A stretch of 64,000 nt of DNA from Bidens hawaiensis (Eukaryota > Streptophyta > Magnoliopsida > Asterales > Asteraceae): positions 16,681 through 80,680 of the forward strand of contig JAIQDT010004994.1 in assembly GCA_021521415.1 (NCBI GenBank). Reading direction: 5' to 3'. Positions 23,914 to 35,486 of the stretch are shown here, piece after piece; position 1 is the first letter of the stretch; each line of letters opens with the position of its first letter. The position numbers and the translations under genes were made by a program. The notes below the pieces were generated by a model, which had not been told where the DNA came from, made no database searches, and saw nothing but the letters and a program-made list of their open reading frames with translations.

Positions 23914-25068
23914 GGTGCTGTTTGTTTTTGCAGACATAAACTGTCTGCAAGCTGATTTCATCTGTTTTCATGTCTGCAACTGAAGATGTGGTCTGAAGAT
24001 CTGCAAGCTGAAAATATAAGACTGTTTGTTTTTATAAGCTGATACTGTCTGCATAACTGTCAAACTTATCTCACAAGATAGAAGTCATTTATTCAAGTTA
24101 CATCTAGTTTTTAGTCTTTGCTTGCCATGCCGATTTGGTTTTGGTGGGTGGTGGAAGGTGGTGGTGGTGGATGGTGGTAGTGGCGGCGGACGGTGGGTAG
24201 TGGCGGTGGATGGTGGTGGTGGACAATGGGTGGTGGTGATGGATGGTTTTGGTTGGTGGTGGACGGTGGTGGTGATGGACGGTGGTGGTGGTGGGTGATG
24301 GATGGTGGTGGTGGCGGTGATGGATGGTGGTGGTGGTGATGGATGGTGGTGGTGGTGATGGATGGTGGTGGTGATGGATGGTGGGTGGTGGACGGTGGTG
24401 GTGATGGATGGTGGTGGTGGTGGCGGACGGTGGTGGTGATGGATGGTGGGTGGTGGACGGTGGTGGTGATGGATGGTGGTGGTGGTGGCGGACGGTGGTG
24501 GTGATGGATGGTGGGTGGTGGACGGTGGTGGTGATGGATGGTGGTGGTGGTGGCGGACGGTGGTGGTGATGGATGGTGGGTGGTGGACGGTGGTGGTGGC
24601 GGTGGTGGACGGTGGTGGTGGCGGTGATGGATGATGGTGGTGGTGGGTGATGGATGGTGGTGGTGGCGGTGATGGATGGTGGTGGTGGTGGCGGACGGTG
24701 GTGGTGATGGATGGTGGGTGGTGGACGGTGGTGGTGATGGATGGTGGGTGGTGGACGGTGGTGGTGGCGGTGGATGGTGGTGGACGGTGGCGGCGGGGTA
24801 CAGGGGTGGTGGTGGCGGCGTACGGTGGGTGGTGGTGTTGGCGGACGGTGGTAGGAGCAGTGGATGAGAGGGTGGCTGCAAAGGGAGAAGAGTAGGGTTT
24901 TTTTGTGAAGATGTTTTAAGCAAGATTTCCTTGCTTTTCTTTTAAGATGAAAGAAGATAACTTCAGATCTGTTTTAAGAAAAAAAACAAACAGTCTTCAA
25001 GGGTAATGTCTGCGCGCCTGCAGACATTAGCTCCCTTGAAGATGTTTGAAGAAAAAACAAACACCCCC
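23914..25068. mobile_element. Harbinger/Tourist-like element with a large GGT-rich minisatellite, inside the Cassandra 5' LTR
   Basis: The ends are GGTGCTGTTTGTTTTT and AAAAAACAAACACCCCC, imperfect inverted repeats, flanked by TAA at 23911-23913 and 25069-25071. Subterminal blocks on both sides repeat CTGCAGAC/GTCTGCA-type and CTTGAAGA-type motifs. The middle (about 24140-24860) is a tandem array of GGTGGTGGTGATGGATGG-type units. Confidence 0.75.
24140..24860. repeat. GGT/GGATGG minisatellite
   Basis: About 0.7 kb of trinucleotide-based units built from GGTGGTGGT, GATGGATGGT and GGCGGACGGT, with higher-order units of about 60-65 bp repeated several times at 24360-24600. Both strands stay open by composition alone, giving Pro/His/Ser/Thr or Gly/Trp/Val strings; I do not regard either as coding. 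Confidence 0.92.
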
Positions 25069-25136
25069 TAAGCCTTCTTTATAAGAAGGTGGATACCTTC
25101 CCCATCATAACGCGTTTTGGGCGCTTAATGGTAGTG

Positions 25137-25217
25137 GATGAGAGGAGAATTCCACAGTTAAGCGTGCTTAAGTGGGAGTAGTATCAGGATGGGTGGCCAC
25201 CTGGGAAGTCTCCACCT
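25137..25217 (+). other. 5S rRNA-derived segment within the Cassandra 5' LTR
   Basis: The order AGTTAAGCGTGCTT, GAGTAGTA, AGGATGGG and CTGGGAAGTC follows the 3' two thirds of plant 5S rRNA, including the region of the pol III internal promoter. It is diverged (for example GGTGGCC for GGTGACC) and is part of an LTR, not a functional 5S gene. Confidence 0.85.
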
Positions 25218-26245
25218 AGGCAACCAAAAGCAAACCCGTGAGGCGATTGTGGTACGTCCCGGCCAAAGCGGAAAATATTATGGTGCGACGGTAGCTGGGC
25301 TGTTACAGATGGTATCAGAGCCAAGCCGGACTGGTGGTGCCAGATCCCGCGAGGACGCTGGACCCCTAAGGGGGTGGATTGTAATGGGTGGCCACCTGGG
25401 AAGTCTCCACCTAGGCAACCAAAAGCAAATCCGTGAGGCGATGGTGGTACGTCCCGGCCAAAGCGGACAATATTATGGTGCGACGGTAGCTGGGCTGTTA
25501 CACACCGCAATCCAGACCAGCATCGTTACTTCCCCTCCTCATTGTGAGCATGGAACCTCACTGCAGGTCACCGAGCAAGTAGAATCGAACATATCTGGGT
25601 TCTAAGGTTTCTAATTTTAGGGGGAAATATGAAGCAAACCTGGTGGTGGCCGGTGGTGGTTTCTTGAAGGTATAAAGACATAGAAAGAGAGAGTAGAGAG
25701 AGAACGATTTGGTTTTGAGTTTTAAGAGTTTGATTTGAGAGAAATTTGAGTGATTAGTAGAATTATGTTTTTTAGGGTTTGATTTGAGGAATACTGGTTT
25801 AATTTGCAGGTTGAAAAGTGTAGGGAAGAGAGAGACGACGGTGGGGGCATCGGAGAAAATGGAGGCGACGACGGTGGAGTGAATTTGCAGGTTTGGGCAG
25901 AGAGAGAGAGAGAGAGAGAGTTATATATATTTTTTATCTTTTAGTTTTAATTATTAATTAAATACATAAAATTACAATACTACCCTCATGTGCAAGGCAC
26001 ATGGCCAGATTTAACAAAAAAAATTAACCGGGTTAGTGACAAATGACGTAACGTAAAACAAATTTGAAACATGAGTTATGCCTTTTGTTAGTTCTTTCAT
26101 TAAAGGACGTCTAATGAAAATCAGGTGAAACGTAAAGGACATCTTTTGCCATTTTGTCTATAAGATAAATATAATTGCTTTATGTGGTGAAATATACAAG
26201 TCTCGTTGTTGAATCCAGTTGTAAGAATAAATATATAATTAATAT

Positions 26246-28416
26246 ATATTTATTAACATGACTGTCATTATCATTTATATAATATTATATCAAAATAATT
26301 AAATTATATCTTATTATATATTAGTCTGGTATTTGTTGATTGACAGCACTGCCGTTATTAGAGTGGGCGGGCCACCTATATGGGTAGAGTGTATGGCTTC
26401 AAAACAATATGGCAACACCGTCGCCACCCCCATGTGGGTAGGTGCATGGTTTCATTTCATTGTAAAGGTTTGCCACAAACTTGATTCCATGGCAAAGGTT
26501 GGAGAATTAAAATGAGGTAATAATTAATTTATTACACGTGTGGGTGTGATTATGTAGTTTGTGGGTACTTAAGAGTTAAAACGAGGTGACATTATATGAT
26601 TGGACGATACATGGGTAGTGTCAATGAGTGTTCCTTTCCCTCTTAGCTAATAAAGATTAACATGATAGCCTAATCACATAAAAATCAATTTCGTGACTAT
26701 ATCTCCTCTCCCAAAATTGGTTCTCTCAATAACCCTAAATCTCATCATTAACTATATACCTTAAAGGAGAACTCAACTAAGTTGACAATCATGTCGTATG
26801 AATCATACTCCTTTGCTGTGGTCACACTCCATGTTGTAACAGGTACGTATATAATTATAGGTTTGCCATGTTAACATGTGTTTCCATTACCAACATGATG
26901 AACTAATCAACACCAGTACCCAAAATACGGATAATGGGCTTAAGAGTTTGATAGGACACTGCCCAGACAACTAGTAGCAAGCAATTGACAAACAAGTTTC
27001 GAACCATGATATGTTGGAAGGGACATAAGCAATAATCAATTAGATTGCAAGCAGTATGTGAGATTAATTCAATGTTTTTCTCTAATTGAGAAAATATTAT
27101 TGTATATGAGAGTGAGAACGTACACATTAAAAATGCGCTACATGATGATGTTGGGACCATCTCTCTAATTCCTAATGTACAATGATATTGAGTGTAGGAT
27201 TATTTCCTTTTTCGGTTGTCAAATAGTGTCATAACAAGCCTTTTTATTATCACTTGATGATATTGTGCAATAAATGTTTTGACGGAATCCGTTCAAGACG
27301 TCACCCCAGCATACGAGCCTTCATTTTCGGTTACAGTCCCATATCTACGGGGCTATGGTACCATGAGATTGGGTGTTACCTGTCCCGCCATTTGGTTTGA
27401 TCATGCATAGCTTGGATTTACTTTCAGAATTACTTGGTAATATTAAAGTGGTTTGGTAATGGTTTTACTAGGCCTGCCCTATGTAGGTTTGGGAATTGTC
27501 TCATCCTATCAACAAAAGTTTTGACTTTTAATGAAAACACAATCACATAGTTTTTACATATATACTACATGAAAAAAAAATTGAGTGGTTAAGTATATAG
27601 GTTTAATCTACATGGTTGGATGCGAACCATTTTTTTTACAACTTTGCTTATTTGACAATTTAAGTCCTATAGGTTTAAAATTTGGTTAAATACCTCACAA
27701 ATTTGAATCAAGTGTTTAATAAGAATAATAGTTGACTTTGATTCTTACATAAACTAATAATAATTAATCCAATAAAATTTGTCACAACGAACAAATACCG
27801 ATCAAATTCCCACTACATTTCTGTCACAGCTCACAACATATGGGTTTCATGCACCTAGTACCGAGTTAGAAGCAAAAACACCAATACATGCATCCATATT
27901 TTAGGTTTGTGAGCTATCTCTGACAATACAACTATTGTTCGTGTTATAATACCATGAAAGATAGATAGGCACGTAAACATTGTGAGAATAACTCTTACAA
28001 AACAATCAAGACAAATCACAACTTTTTTCTACAAAGAACAAACACACCAAAAGACTCGATGTAGTACTGAGTGTATGAACCATCTCCGATAATATAATTA
28101 CGTATAACACGAGGCACAAAAATATGTTAAGAGACTCTTGATATATGAAGCCTGAGCTACCGCTAACACATCAACGTTTAGTTTGTTCGCCTTTTCTAGG
28201 ACTCTGGTTCAAATCCCCCACAAGGATCCTTTCCTCACGGTCGCCTCCTTGTCCCGTCCGTGACCACGGACATCCCCAAGACACTTGCACCATTCATCGC
28301 CTTCTCCTTCACGTGTACGCCACATAACCCTAACTTAAAATATTCTCGTGCCAAAATTTGAAATTAATTCAAACCCTAACTCAAAACCCCCAATTCTGAC
28401 TCCATAAACCCATCAA
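26246..28416. other. Intergenic region with diverged MITE-like sequence
   Basis: AT-rich. At about 26350-26640 a segment (GTGGGCGGGCCACC ... TGAGTGTTCCTTTCCCTC) looks like a diverged relative of the MITE at 60911-61221. At about 28206-28225 TCTGGTTCAAATCCC resembles a tRNA B box and may mark a SINE remnant. No gene is recognised. Confidence 0.4.
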
Positions 28417-31400
28417 ATGGACATCGACGTGTCCGGCTGGATCCTCGAATTCCTCCTGCGTCAAAACTCACTTGACGATCAAACCCTAACCAATCTCATT
28501 CGCGTCCTCCCACTGCCCAACAACAACCCTAGACTCAAAAAAACCCTAATTTTACGAAAACTAGAGTCAGACATCAACAAAGGCATAGTCTCCGAACGCA
28601 CAATCGAGCTGATAGAACGAATCGAAGAGCTGGATCACATAACAGGACTCACGGACATCTCTGATGCCATGAAAGCAGCTTATTGTACAGTTGCAATGCA
28701 TCTTACTGCAACGTTAGTTGACGAGACTGCAGGTAGGTGTGTTCGGTGTTGGAATCTGACTCGAGAAACTCTAAATTTGATTTATTAAAATTTTAATTAC
28801 ATTTGAATTGAATATGACTTTAAGGTTTTAAATTTGACTCGAAGTTCGAATTCAAACTAACCTACTAAGCGTACAAATAGTTGACGAGATTGCAGGTATG
28901 ATCAGTATTCGAAAAGGAATCGAATTGAAGGTTCAAATTCGGTTTTCAAAAACTTGAACTCGATTTGGCTGGAATTCGATTTACTAATTGAATTTTGAAT
29001 CGAATACGGATTTATGGTTTTAAAATCAATTCGAAATTCAAATTCAAACCATATATATGTAGGGGTGGGGCCCGATACAAGTACGAACAAGTAGAGTAAT
29101 TAGTGAAGTAGAGTAATAATACTCACTGTAGTTAAAAAAACGGTAGAGTAATAAAGAGAACTCTAGTGTTAGCATAATTACCTCTAGTTATTTATATACT
29201 TCTTGCGTTAAGGGCTGTTTGTATTTTATCCTTACACTATAAAAATGTCTTTTTAATTATTTTAATCATACTCGGGCTACTAATTCAATATCCACCCCAA
29301 AGTCCAATTTTTTTTGGGTGAATTCGAATTGAATTGGTTGATAACTTCGAATTCGAATAAACAGAATCTAATTCAAATCAAGGTTAAAAAAATTAAAATT
29401 CAAGTAATGATTTGATTAATTCAAATATTTGAAACTTGATTCGTTGAACACCCCTAACTGCAGGTGATAAGAAACAGAAGTATGCTAGTGCTGTGAATAG
29501 GTTATGGAGTGGTAGGGTTTGTGAAATGGAGAAAGGTGACGTGAGATTGGTGCAAGAAGATTTGGTGCGCTGGGTGCATGACATTGAGGCTGGGGTTTTG
29601 GATATGGATACTTGTGAGAATGTTTTGGAAATGTTTAAAGAATTCGATGTGGTGAAGACGATTCAACGGTATGTTGATGACGCGAAAGAAAAGATGGGGC
29701 CTTCATTTATTGAGTTGGCGTGTGAGACGATTTTGAATGATGAGGCTTTAAGTGAAGCTATGGGTTTGGATGAAGTTTCGGAGTTTAGAAGTGCAGAAGC
29801 AACTGATGGTCATGGTGTTACTAAGGGTAATGGTGAGTTTAAGTTTAAATTCAAGAGATTTGTGGTCACTAGTTTTGTCTCATATATCAACTGATATGCC
29901 AAAACCACATATGATCTTGCTTGAGACCAATGGTTTATGTTTATCCTTTTGTAGAAGCATTAAAGGCTCATGAAGATGAAGTTTCTAAACTCAATAATCA
30001 AAGCAAAGAAAGTGCACCAATTGCTGATGCCGGCCCTAGCAAGAAGGGTAATGGCAAGTTAAATTTTGTTTTTAAGAAAATCATATCAAGTTAATGTTAT
30101 GAAGGTTTTCCTGTTAGTTTGCAACATTTATCATAGGACATTTATGTCAGTTATGTTTTCATTGGAGCTAGTTTTCCCTGTCATAAGTATATGTTAAGTG
30201 CTTAATTTTTCTAGTTTGGATTTGAGATTTGATCTATACGTAAAAGAAAATAGCGACAAGTATGGAAATAGTTGTTAGCGATGGAGATGCACATGCAACT
30301 TTATCATATTGCTAATTTGCTACTTAGTTTTTTGGTTTCTTTCATATATCAGCTGATATGCCATTACTATGTATGATCTTTTATATTGAGCTCTGTTAGT
30401 ATTAGGGCTGCTAATGTGTCGTTTTATCGGGTTGCCCGCGGCAGGAACCCGAAAATCGTGTCAGATGCATGAACCCGAACACGACATGAGTATTCGTGGG
30501 TTGACATGAAGTGACGAGCACGGCCCATTTAATCCGAAAAAAGAATTTTATTTTTTGTTTTACATAAACACATTTAGCAAATTAAATAAATGGGTTAAAC
30601 GTGCCATGAACCCGCTTGGTTGACACGAACACAACCTGTTTAGCTAAACGTGTTGCGGGTTTGACCCAAACCCGTTTAGACTAAACCCAAACCTGTGAAT
30701 ATGGTGTTGTGTTTTTGTGTCATGTCAAGATCATTCACCCTCTAATTAGCATCTTGTTTAAAAGTCAACGCTTAGTCAATTTTGCAGAATCATCAAAAGC
30801 TCGCGTGCTACCTACACGCACGCATGTTGTCTCTAAACGTCGTAGAGGAGCTAATATTGTGGATCCCACAGAGACATCTCATGACCGATATGATTGCATT
30901 CCTAGCCCTGAAGTGACTAAGGTACAAGAAGCCCTAGAGTCAAGCACTTTTGAACTACATGCAGCAGTGAAAGACCCTCTTTCCGATGCATTACGCCTTG
31001 CCGAGTCTTTAAAAGTCAACGAGAGAGGAGAAAACGAGTCTCATGCTCATGATCATGTTGGAGGTAATATTAATAACGTCAATGACAAAGCTCCAAATTC
31101 CTCACATGATAGGAAAGGTAAAGCTTTACAAGCAGATGGAGATGATGACATCATCAACGATCAAAATAGAAGGGCCAAACCTAGCTTATTTGAAAGAAAT
31201 AATACAGCCCATACTACTGAGGTACCATCTTATGGATTTTTGCTTTTTGATTGTTTTATGTGATGTTACATATGATGTTTGTTAATTGGTTTTTGGTTGA
31301 CTTTTGTTCAGTGGAGTGACTCCATTGATAGCTCTGATCAAGGGTCACCAACAAGGCCTCATTTACCTAGCCCCCAAAGGAGAAAGGTGTCTCCTTTAAG

Positions 31401-32342
31401 TGTTTACAAAATGGAAAAACTTGTAAGACAGAGAAAGAAAAAGAGATGGACTTGTTTGGAGGAAGACACACTGAGGACCGGTGTGCAAAAGTATGTCATA
31501 TTTATTAACTTTTCTGTTACAGTTTTACCTAATTTTGTTTTTTGTATCCCAAATTTATTCAGTACATTTTAGTAGTTTACATATATTTTTGAAATCCATG
31601 CCATACAATTTATCGGTTTTCACAATGGGTTCAGTACGGTCTCGGTTTCGCTATTTGGGTTTGAAATTATTGGGCCGAAAAATGCAACCCCCCCCCCCAA
31701 AATAATGAATTTGGGCCTATTTTTTTTTGGTAATCAATGACTAATTGACTATTACTCATTTGGATGCATAGTTTTTGGGTGCATCATTTATTAATCTCTT
31801 ATAAATTACTTAAATTGGTTATTGGTTTTCTATGTTCCAATCAGTTCGGTTTTGTTTTTGGTTGATAGCAAAACCGAACCTGAACCAAAAATTTGTTTTT
31901 TTAAAAAAACATAAACCAAACCGTCGTTTCTTGATTGGTTTAGTCACGTGACTGCGTCAGTTATTCGGTTGCGTGCACACTTCTAATTCTTAGTATGGTT
32001 TGAAACATGGGTTGAGCCGCAACCACTTAATTGTTGACTTTTGCAACTTTAACAGACAATTAATGCTTTAATTATGTGTACAATTAGAGGTGTTGTATGT
32101 AGACAAAGAAATGCAATGGTCACATTACTTTAAAGCTTGATTGCTTGTTTTTGTAGATATGGTAGAGGACATTGGAAACTGATCTTAAGTATGTACCGTG
32201 ACATCTTCGAAGACAGAACCGAGGTAATTCAGCATTATCTATGTTGATATTACACTGTAATCTATATATGTATTGGCTTCAGTTTCCAAATTCATGATTT
32301 CAGGTTGATTTGAAGGACAAATGGAGAAATTTGACACGCTAA
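28417..32342 (+). CDS. TRF-like protein with C-terminal telobox MYB/SANT domain (7 exons)
   Basis: Seven plus-strand exons join in phase: 28417-28732, 29464-29826, 29955-30047, 30788-31221, 31312-31490, 32157-32223 and 32304-32342, encoding about 496 residues. The N-terminal two exons form a helical region (MDIDVSGWILEFLL, then WVHDIEAGVLDMDTCENVLEMF). The middle is hydrophilic with a basic patch (VSKRRRGAN). The C-terminus is a single MYB/SANT repeat starting RWTCLEEDTLRTGVQKYG, with Trp residues spaced as in telobox factors and ending VDLKDKWRNLTR just before the stop. VDLKDKWR is the telobox signature of telomere-repeat-binding proteins, so the role is probably binding TTAGGG-type DNA in the nucleus. 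Plant TRFL proteins share this layout; which TRFL member this is cannot be said. Confidence 0.88.
28733..29463. other. Intron 1 of the TRF-like gene, with a copied exon tail
   Basis: A/T-rich intron with TTCGAATT-type motifs. The 20 bp around the exon 1 donor (28716-28735) recur with one mismatch at 28879-28898. Confidence 0.5.
30048..30787. other. Intron 3 of the TRF-like gene, with probable MITE remnant
   Basis: At about 30408-30700 the sequence GGGCTGCTAATGTGTCG, then repeated AACCCG/CGGGTT motifs, resembles common nonautonomous plant repeats. Ends and target duplication were not resolved. Confidence 0.35.
31491..32156. other. Intron 5 of the TRF-like gene
   Basis: Contains a C-rich run (about 31689-31697) and GGTTCGG/AACCGAAC-type repeats near 31840-31990, probably a degraded MITE. 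No coding exon is seen. Confidence 0.35.
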
Positions 32343-35300
32343 CGAAAAAAAATAACGTGGTGTGAAGCAGAGGTTTGTAAATTGATTAGATTTTTTTTCC
32401 CGTGGAAAACAAGTTAAGGCAAATGATATTAGCTTTTTGTTAATATTGCAGTATTTATTAAGTATTTAGTGTCGTATTTATCTATTAGTACGCTTATAGG
32501 CGTTTTTTTGTCCGGTTTTACATGATAAAACCATGATTTTAGATACAGTATATCTTTTGACCAGGTTTTATATACCATATGTATGTAAATACTGCAGCTC
32601 TTTAGTAGAAATATTATTAACCGAGTAGAAATATTGTTAACCTTAGTTTATCTTAATGGTAGAAATTGACAGGTCGCTTTGCCCAGAAACTTTTACTTAT
32701 CTTTGGGTGTATATCTTTATATAAGTGAAAATAGAAGTCATGAAACTGGTCATTTTAGCCAAGAGTTACATGATGCTATTGGTCGCATATTTCGCTTTAA
32801 TTCGTATTCCATTTTATTCCATCAAAGTTGAAATAGATTATGTTGTATGCACAAAACCTTTTCGCGTATCAACTTTCTTTTGCATATAAATACACAGGCG
32901 AACTGGATGCATGTAGAAATTATTTCATTTGCGTATCCAGCTGAATAAGCTGATAGCATTCCTATTTAATGCATGAAGTTTATACATATTTAAAACCAAT
33001 ATTATAACTCATTTTAGAAATCAACATGAATTTTTTGTATTAAATTGATGACAATTCTTCAAAGTTCAAGCATATTAGAGCTCTTTAAAGTTACAAGATC
33101 AAGATGTTTTTGGTTGGTGGTACCGTGGTGTTGTGTAACACTATCAACTTATTAAAAAGTCAAACCACGATTGATGCCATTTTATAGCTCTAAGTTTTCA
33201 TGACATCGATAGGAAATGGTGGAACATTGTCTAGTTTGTTGTACTTTTACAAGGTGTTTGAGCGTTTTTACCATTTTTCATGAATTTAAAGTTGTATTTC
33301 CAAAGTCTAATATGCCTTTTAATGCATTTACAATGACATTAAAGCATAGAAGGTAGGGGATAGCATTGTCTTAAGTTGCCTAACAACTCCTCATTGTAAA
33401 TTAACATTCAACACAATTGTATAGCTTCAACATTTATGTGGTCAATGTTCTATTGGTCTTCATACCTTGTCGTTGATGTTGTTTGCTTTACCATGAATGT
33501 TTTGGATGGCAGTTTTCAAAGTGATTAGTAAGCTTTGAGAATCAAAATCTTAAGATTTTTTTAGCAATCTTTATCCGTCTTTCGCTTTGTTACATACGTT
33601 TTCATATCCATTAAGTATGCATTCGTTTCATAGTATTGCTTTGAACAAAACCCAACACTTCCGTGTGTTTATCTATTACAGATACACATTTTTAGTTTTT
33701 ATAAAAGTTTATTTCTTTTAAATAGAAGCTTTATTTCTTTCAAATATCTTAATAGCTCTATACCAAACATACAAAAACTTTATGAATTCATTTACAAGAT
33801 ATAACGACCCACTCTATAAAATATTAAAATCTAAAACAGGACCCTATTGACTTCAATTGATGTGTCCTATAGGTTTCACTCGGACCACAAGGAATCCATG
33901 TGGCTAAACATATTACAACCACTTTGTTTGTTTGTCCTGTTCTTTGATTATGAATGTCCGGTTGAAATAAGTGCGAGTTAATCGAAGATAAAGAATGCAT
34001 GAGCTTATAGTAAAAAACAAAACGTCATGTTTTCCATTAAGCCTGACAAAGTGGATGTGGCGACGACATTGGGAGGGGTCCAACACGTTGTGGTTAAGAT
34101 GGAGGCCGCGACTAGTATGTAACAAAATGATTATGCCCACTTCTATAGAACTAGCAAGTTTCATAATAATGATTAGAATTGACCGGTTATAATTTGAGTA
34201 AACCCAAATTAACCCGTTGAATAAGTTTAACACACTTTAGAGACTCATGTATATTTTTATCATTTAAATCAACTAATTTTTAGACATGTGTATTTTTCAT
34301 TGTCAACGACATCCTAGTATGAAATAGAAGCGAAAGGATCAACTATTATTGTAACAAAAATTAAAAAAAAAATGACACTTGTTTGGTGTCATTGTCTTTT
34401 TGTCTGGCAGTTGAGGCGATTAAAACTATCAAGTAATAATCACACATACCTTACTTTTTATGAAATGATTTGGGCTACAAAGCATTACTTATATTTAATG
34501 GTTGTCATATTCCATTGACATGATTTGAGGTAATCGGGTAGGGTTTTAATGGTTCAATCAAGTTGTGGGGCCGTTCTCATAGTCATAGCCACCTTACTTT
34601 CTAAGCCATCTCCTAGATATTTTTAGACACCATGGCCCACTTTTAATTTTCAAGTTGTACCAACATTTAATAGAATCTACAAATAGAAAATATCTGCATA
34701 GTATGAGTCAGTTTAGTTCGGTTATTATCCAAAGTTGAATGATATCAGCTAATCAGTTTTACAGTTGACAGGTTAGATGGATTTATGAGTAGAATATTAG
34801 TTGCTAAAAAAAGGTCTAATAGACCATTTACTTTCGATTTATAGTGGATTGTTATCGGTTAAATCAACTTAGCATCTATTAACCGTTCATGAACACCTCT
34901 ACGTGGTATGATTTGATCAATTTGTATATTGTGGCCACAAGCACATCAAAATATAGATGTGTAAACTTACAACACCAATTACCAAACACATGTTTTTGTA
35001 AACATAGTATTGTTTCATATATGAATTAAATATAATTGTTTACAAACTTAATTTGTGAAACATGACAAATAAGTTGTCAATTAATGTATACTAAGTGTAG
35101 CTCAAAATATCAATAAGTTTTGTTTTACATGTGATTGTATCATGTGCATATCTTGCTTGCACCAAACAAGTAGATCCACATGTCCATATATCATGTTACA
35201 TGTAAAATTCCAAAACTATCTTTCATTCCATTCAATCAAGCCTTCTCTCATCATCATCATTGATTCATCATCTTCTCTCTCTCAAGAATGAAGGGCATCT

Positions 35301-35486
35301 ATGCATGGATTCCATACTGATCTATAAGTTTTATGGTCCTATTATTCTTCATTTTTCTTGATTCCCACTCATCAAACCCTAAATTCTTTGCTTTTTGAAC
35401 TTTTATTCTTGCTTCAATCATTCCAACACCTTTTTTTCCCCAAAAACATCAAAAGAAACATTCCAAGTTTATAATTGCTTCTTGCC
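32343..35486. other. Intergenic region, nothing recognised
   Basis: About 3.1 kb of AT-rich sequence between the telobox gene and the RING-H2 gene. No exon series, clear element ends or tandem repeats were seen. The last few hundred bases hold pyrimidine-rich tracts (CTTCTCTCTCTC near 35270) that fit a 5' UTR or promoter of the ATL gene. Confidence 0.5.

Larger units (their letters stand above)
23879..25502 (+). mobile_element. Cassandra TRIM retrotransposon (5S rRNA segment in LTR), with nested insertion
   Basis: The element is bounded by the 5-bp duplication CACCG (23874-23878 and 25503-25507). The 5' LTR starts TGTAACATCCC at 23879 and ends GGCTGTTACA at 25307, interrupted by another element at 23914-25068. 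It is followed by a tRNA-Met-type primer binding site TGGTATCAGAGCC (25310-25322), a very short interior, a purine tract AAGGGGGTGG (about 25368-25377) and a shortened 3' LTR (25380-25502). There is no coding capacity. The 5' LTR carries a 5S rRNA-like block at about 25137-25217 (GTTAAGCGTGCTT, AGTAGTA, GGATGGGTGGCCACCTGGGAAG), the diagnostic mark of Cassandra elements. Confidence 0.92.
23128..26156. mobile_element. Mutator-like element with about 195-bp terminal inverted repeats, hosting nested elements
   Basis: The left end (23128-23323) and the reverse complement of the right end (25962-26156) match at about 90 percent by eye over their length. Both begin AATGGCAAAAG and both contain the short palindrome CATGTGC-CTT-GCACATG. 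Long TIRs without a transposase frame suggest a nonautonomous Mutator-like element. A clear 9-bp target duplication was not found. The interior includes CACCATCACC-rich sequence on the left and a GA microsatellite (about 25897-25919) on the right. The Cassandra element at 23879-25502 inserted into it. Confidence 0.7.
23050..26245. repeat. About 75-bp imperfect direct repeats flanking the nested element
   Basis: The left copy (23050-23125) and right copy (26164-26245) share the order GCTTTAT, GTTGAAATA or GGTGAAATA, AAGTC, TTGTTG, ATCCAGTTGTAAGAAT and AATATATAAT. I estimate about 85 percent identity by eye. They lie immediately outside the long-TIR element. Confidence 0.75.

Noticed and set aside
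23598..23983. Overlapping short frames left of the Cassandra element
   Set aside because: Low-complexity Pro/His/Thr strings within the Mutator-like element, with no conserved domain.
24111..24923. 270-residue minus-strand frame rich in Pro, His, Ser, Thr
   Set aside because: It is the translation of a GGT/GGATGG minisatellite; every frame stays open by composition and there is no domain or splice context.
25137..25217. 5S rRNA gene
   Set aside because: Only the 3' part is recognisable, it is diverged, and it sits inside an LTR with primer site and target duplication, so it is a Cassandra segment.
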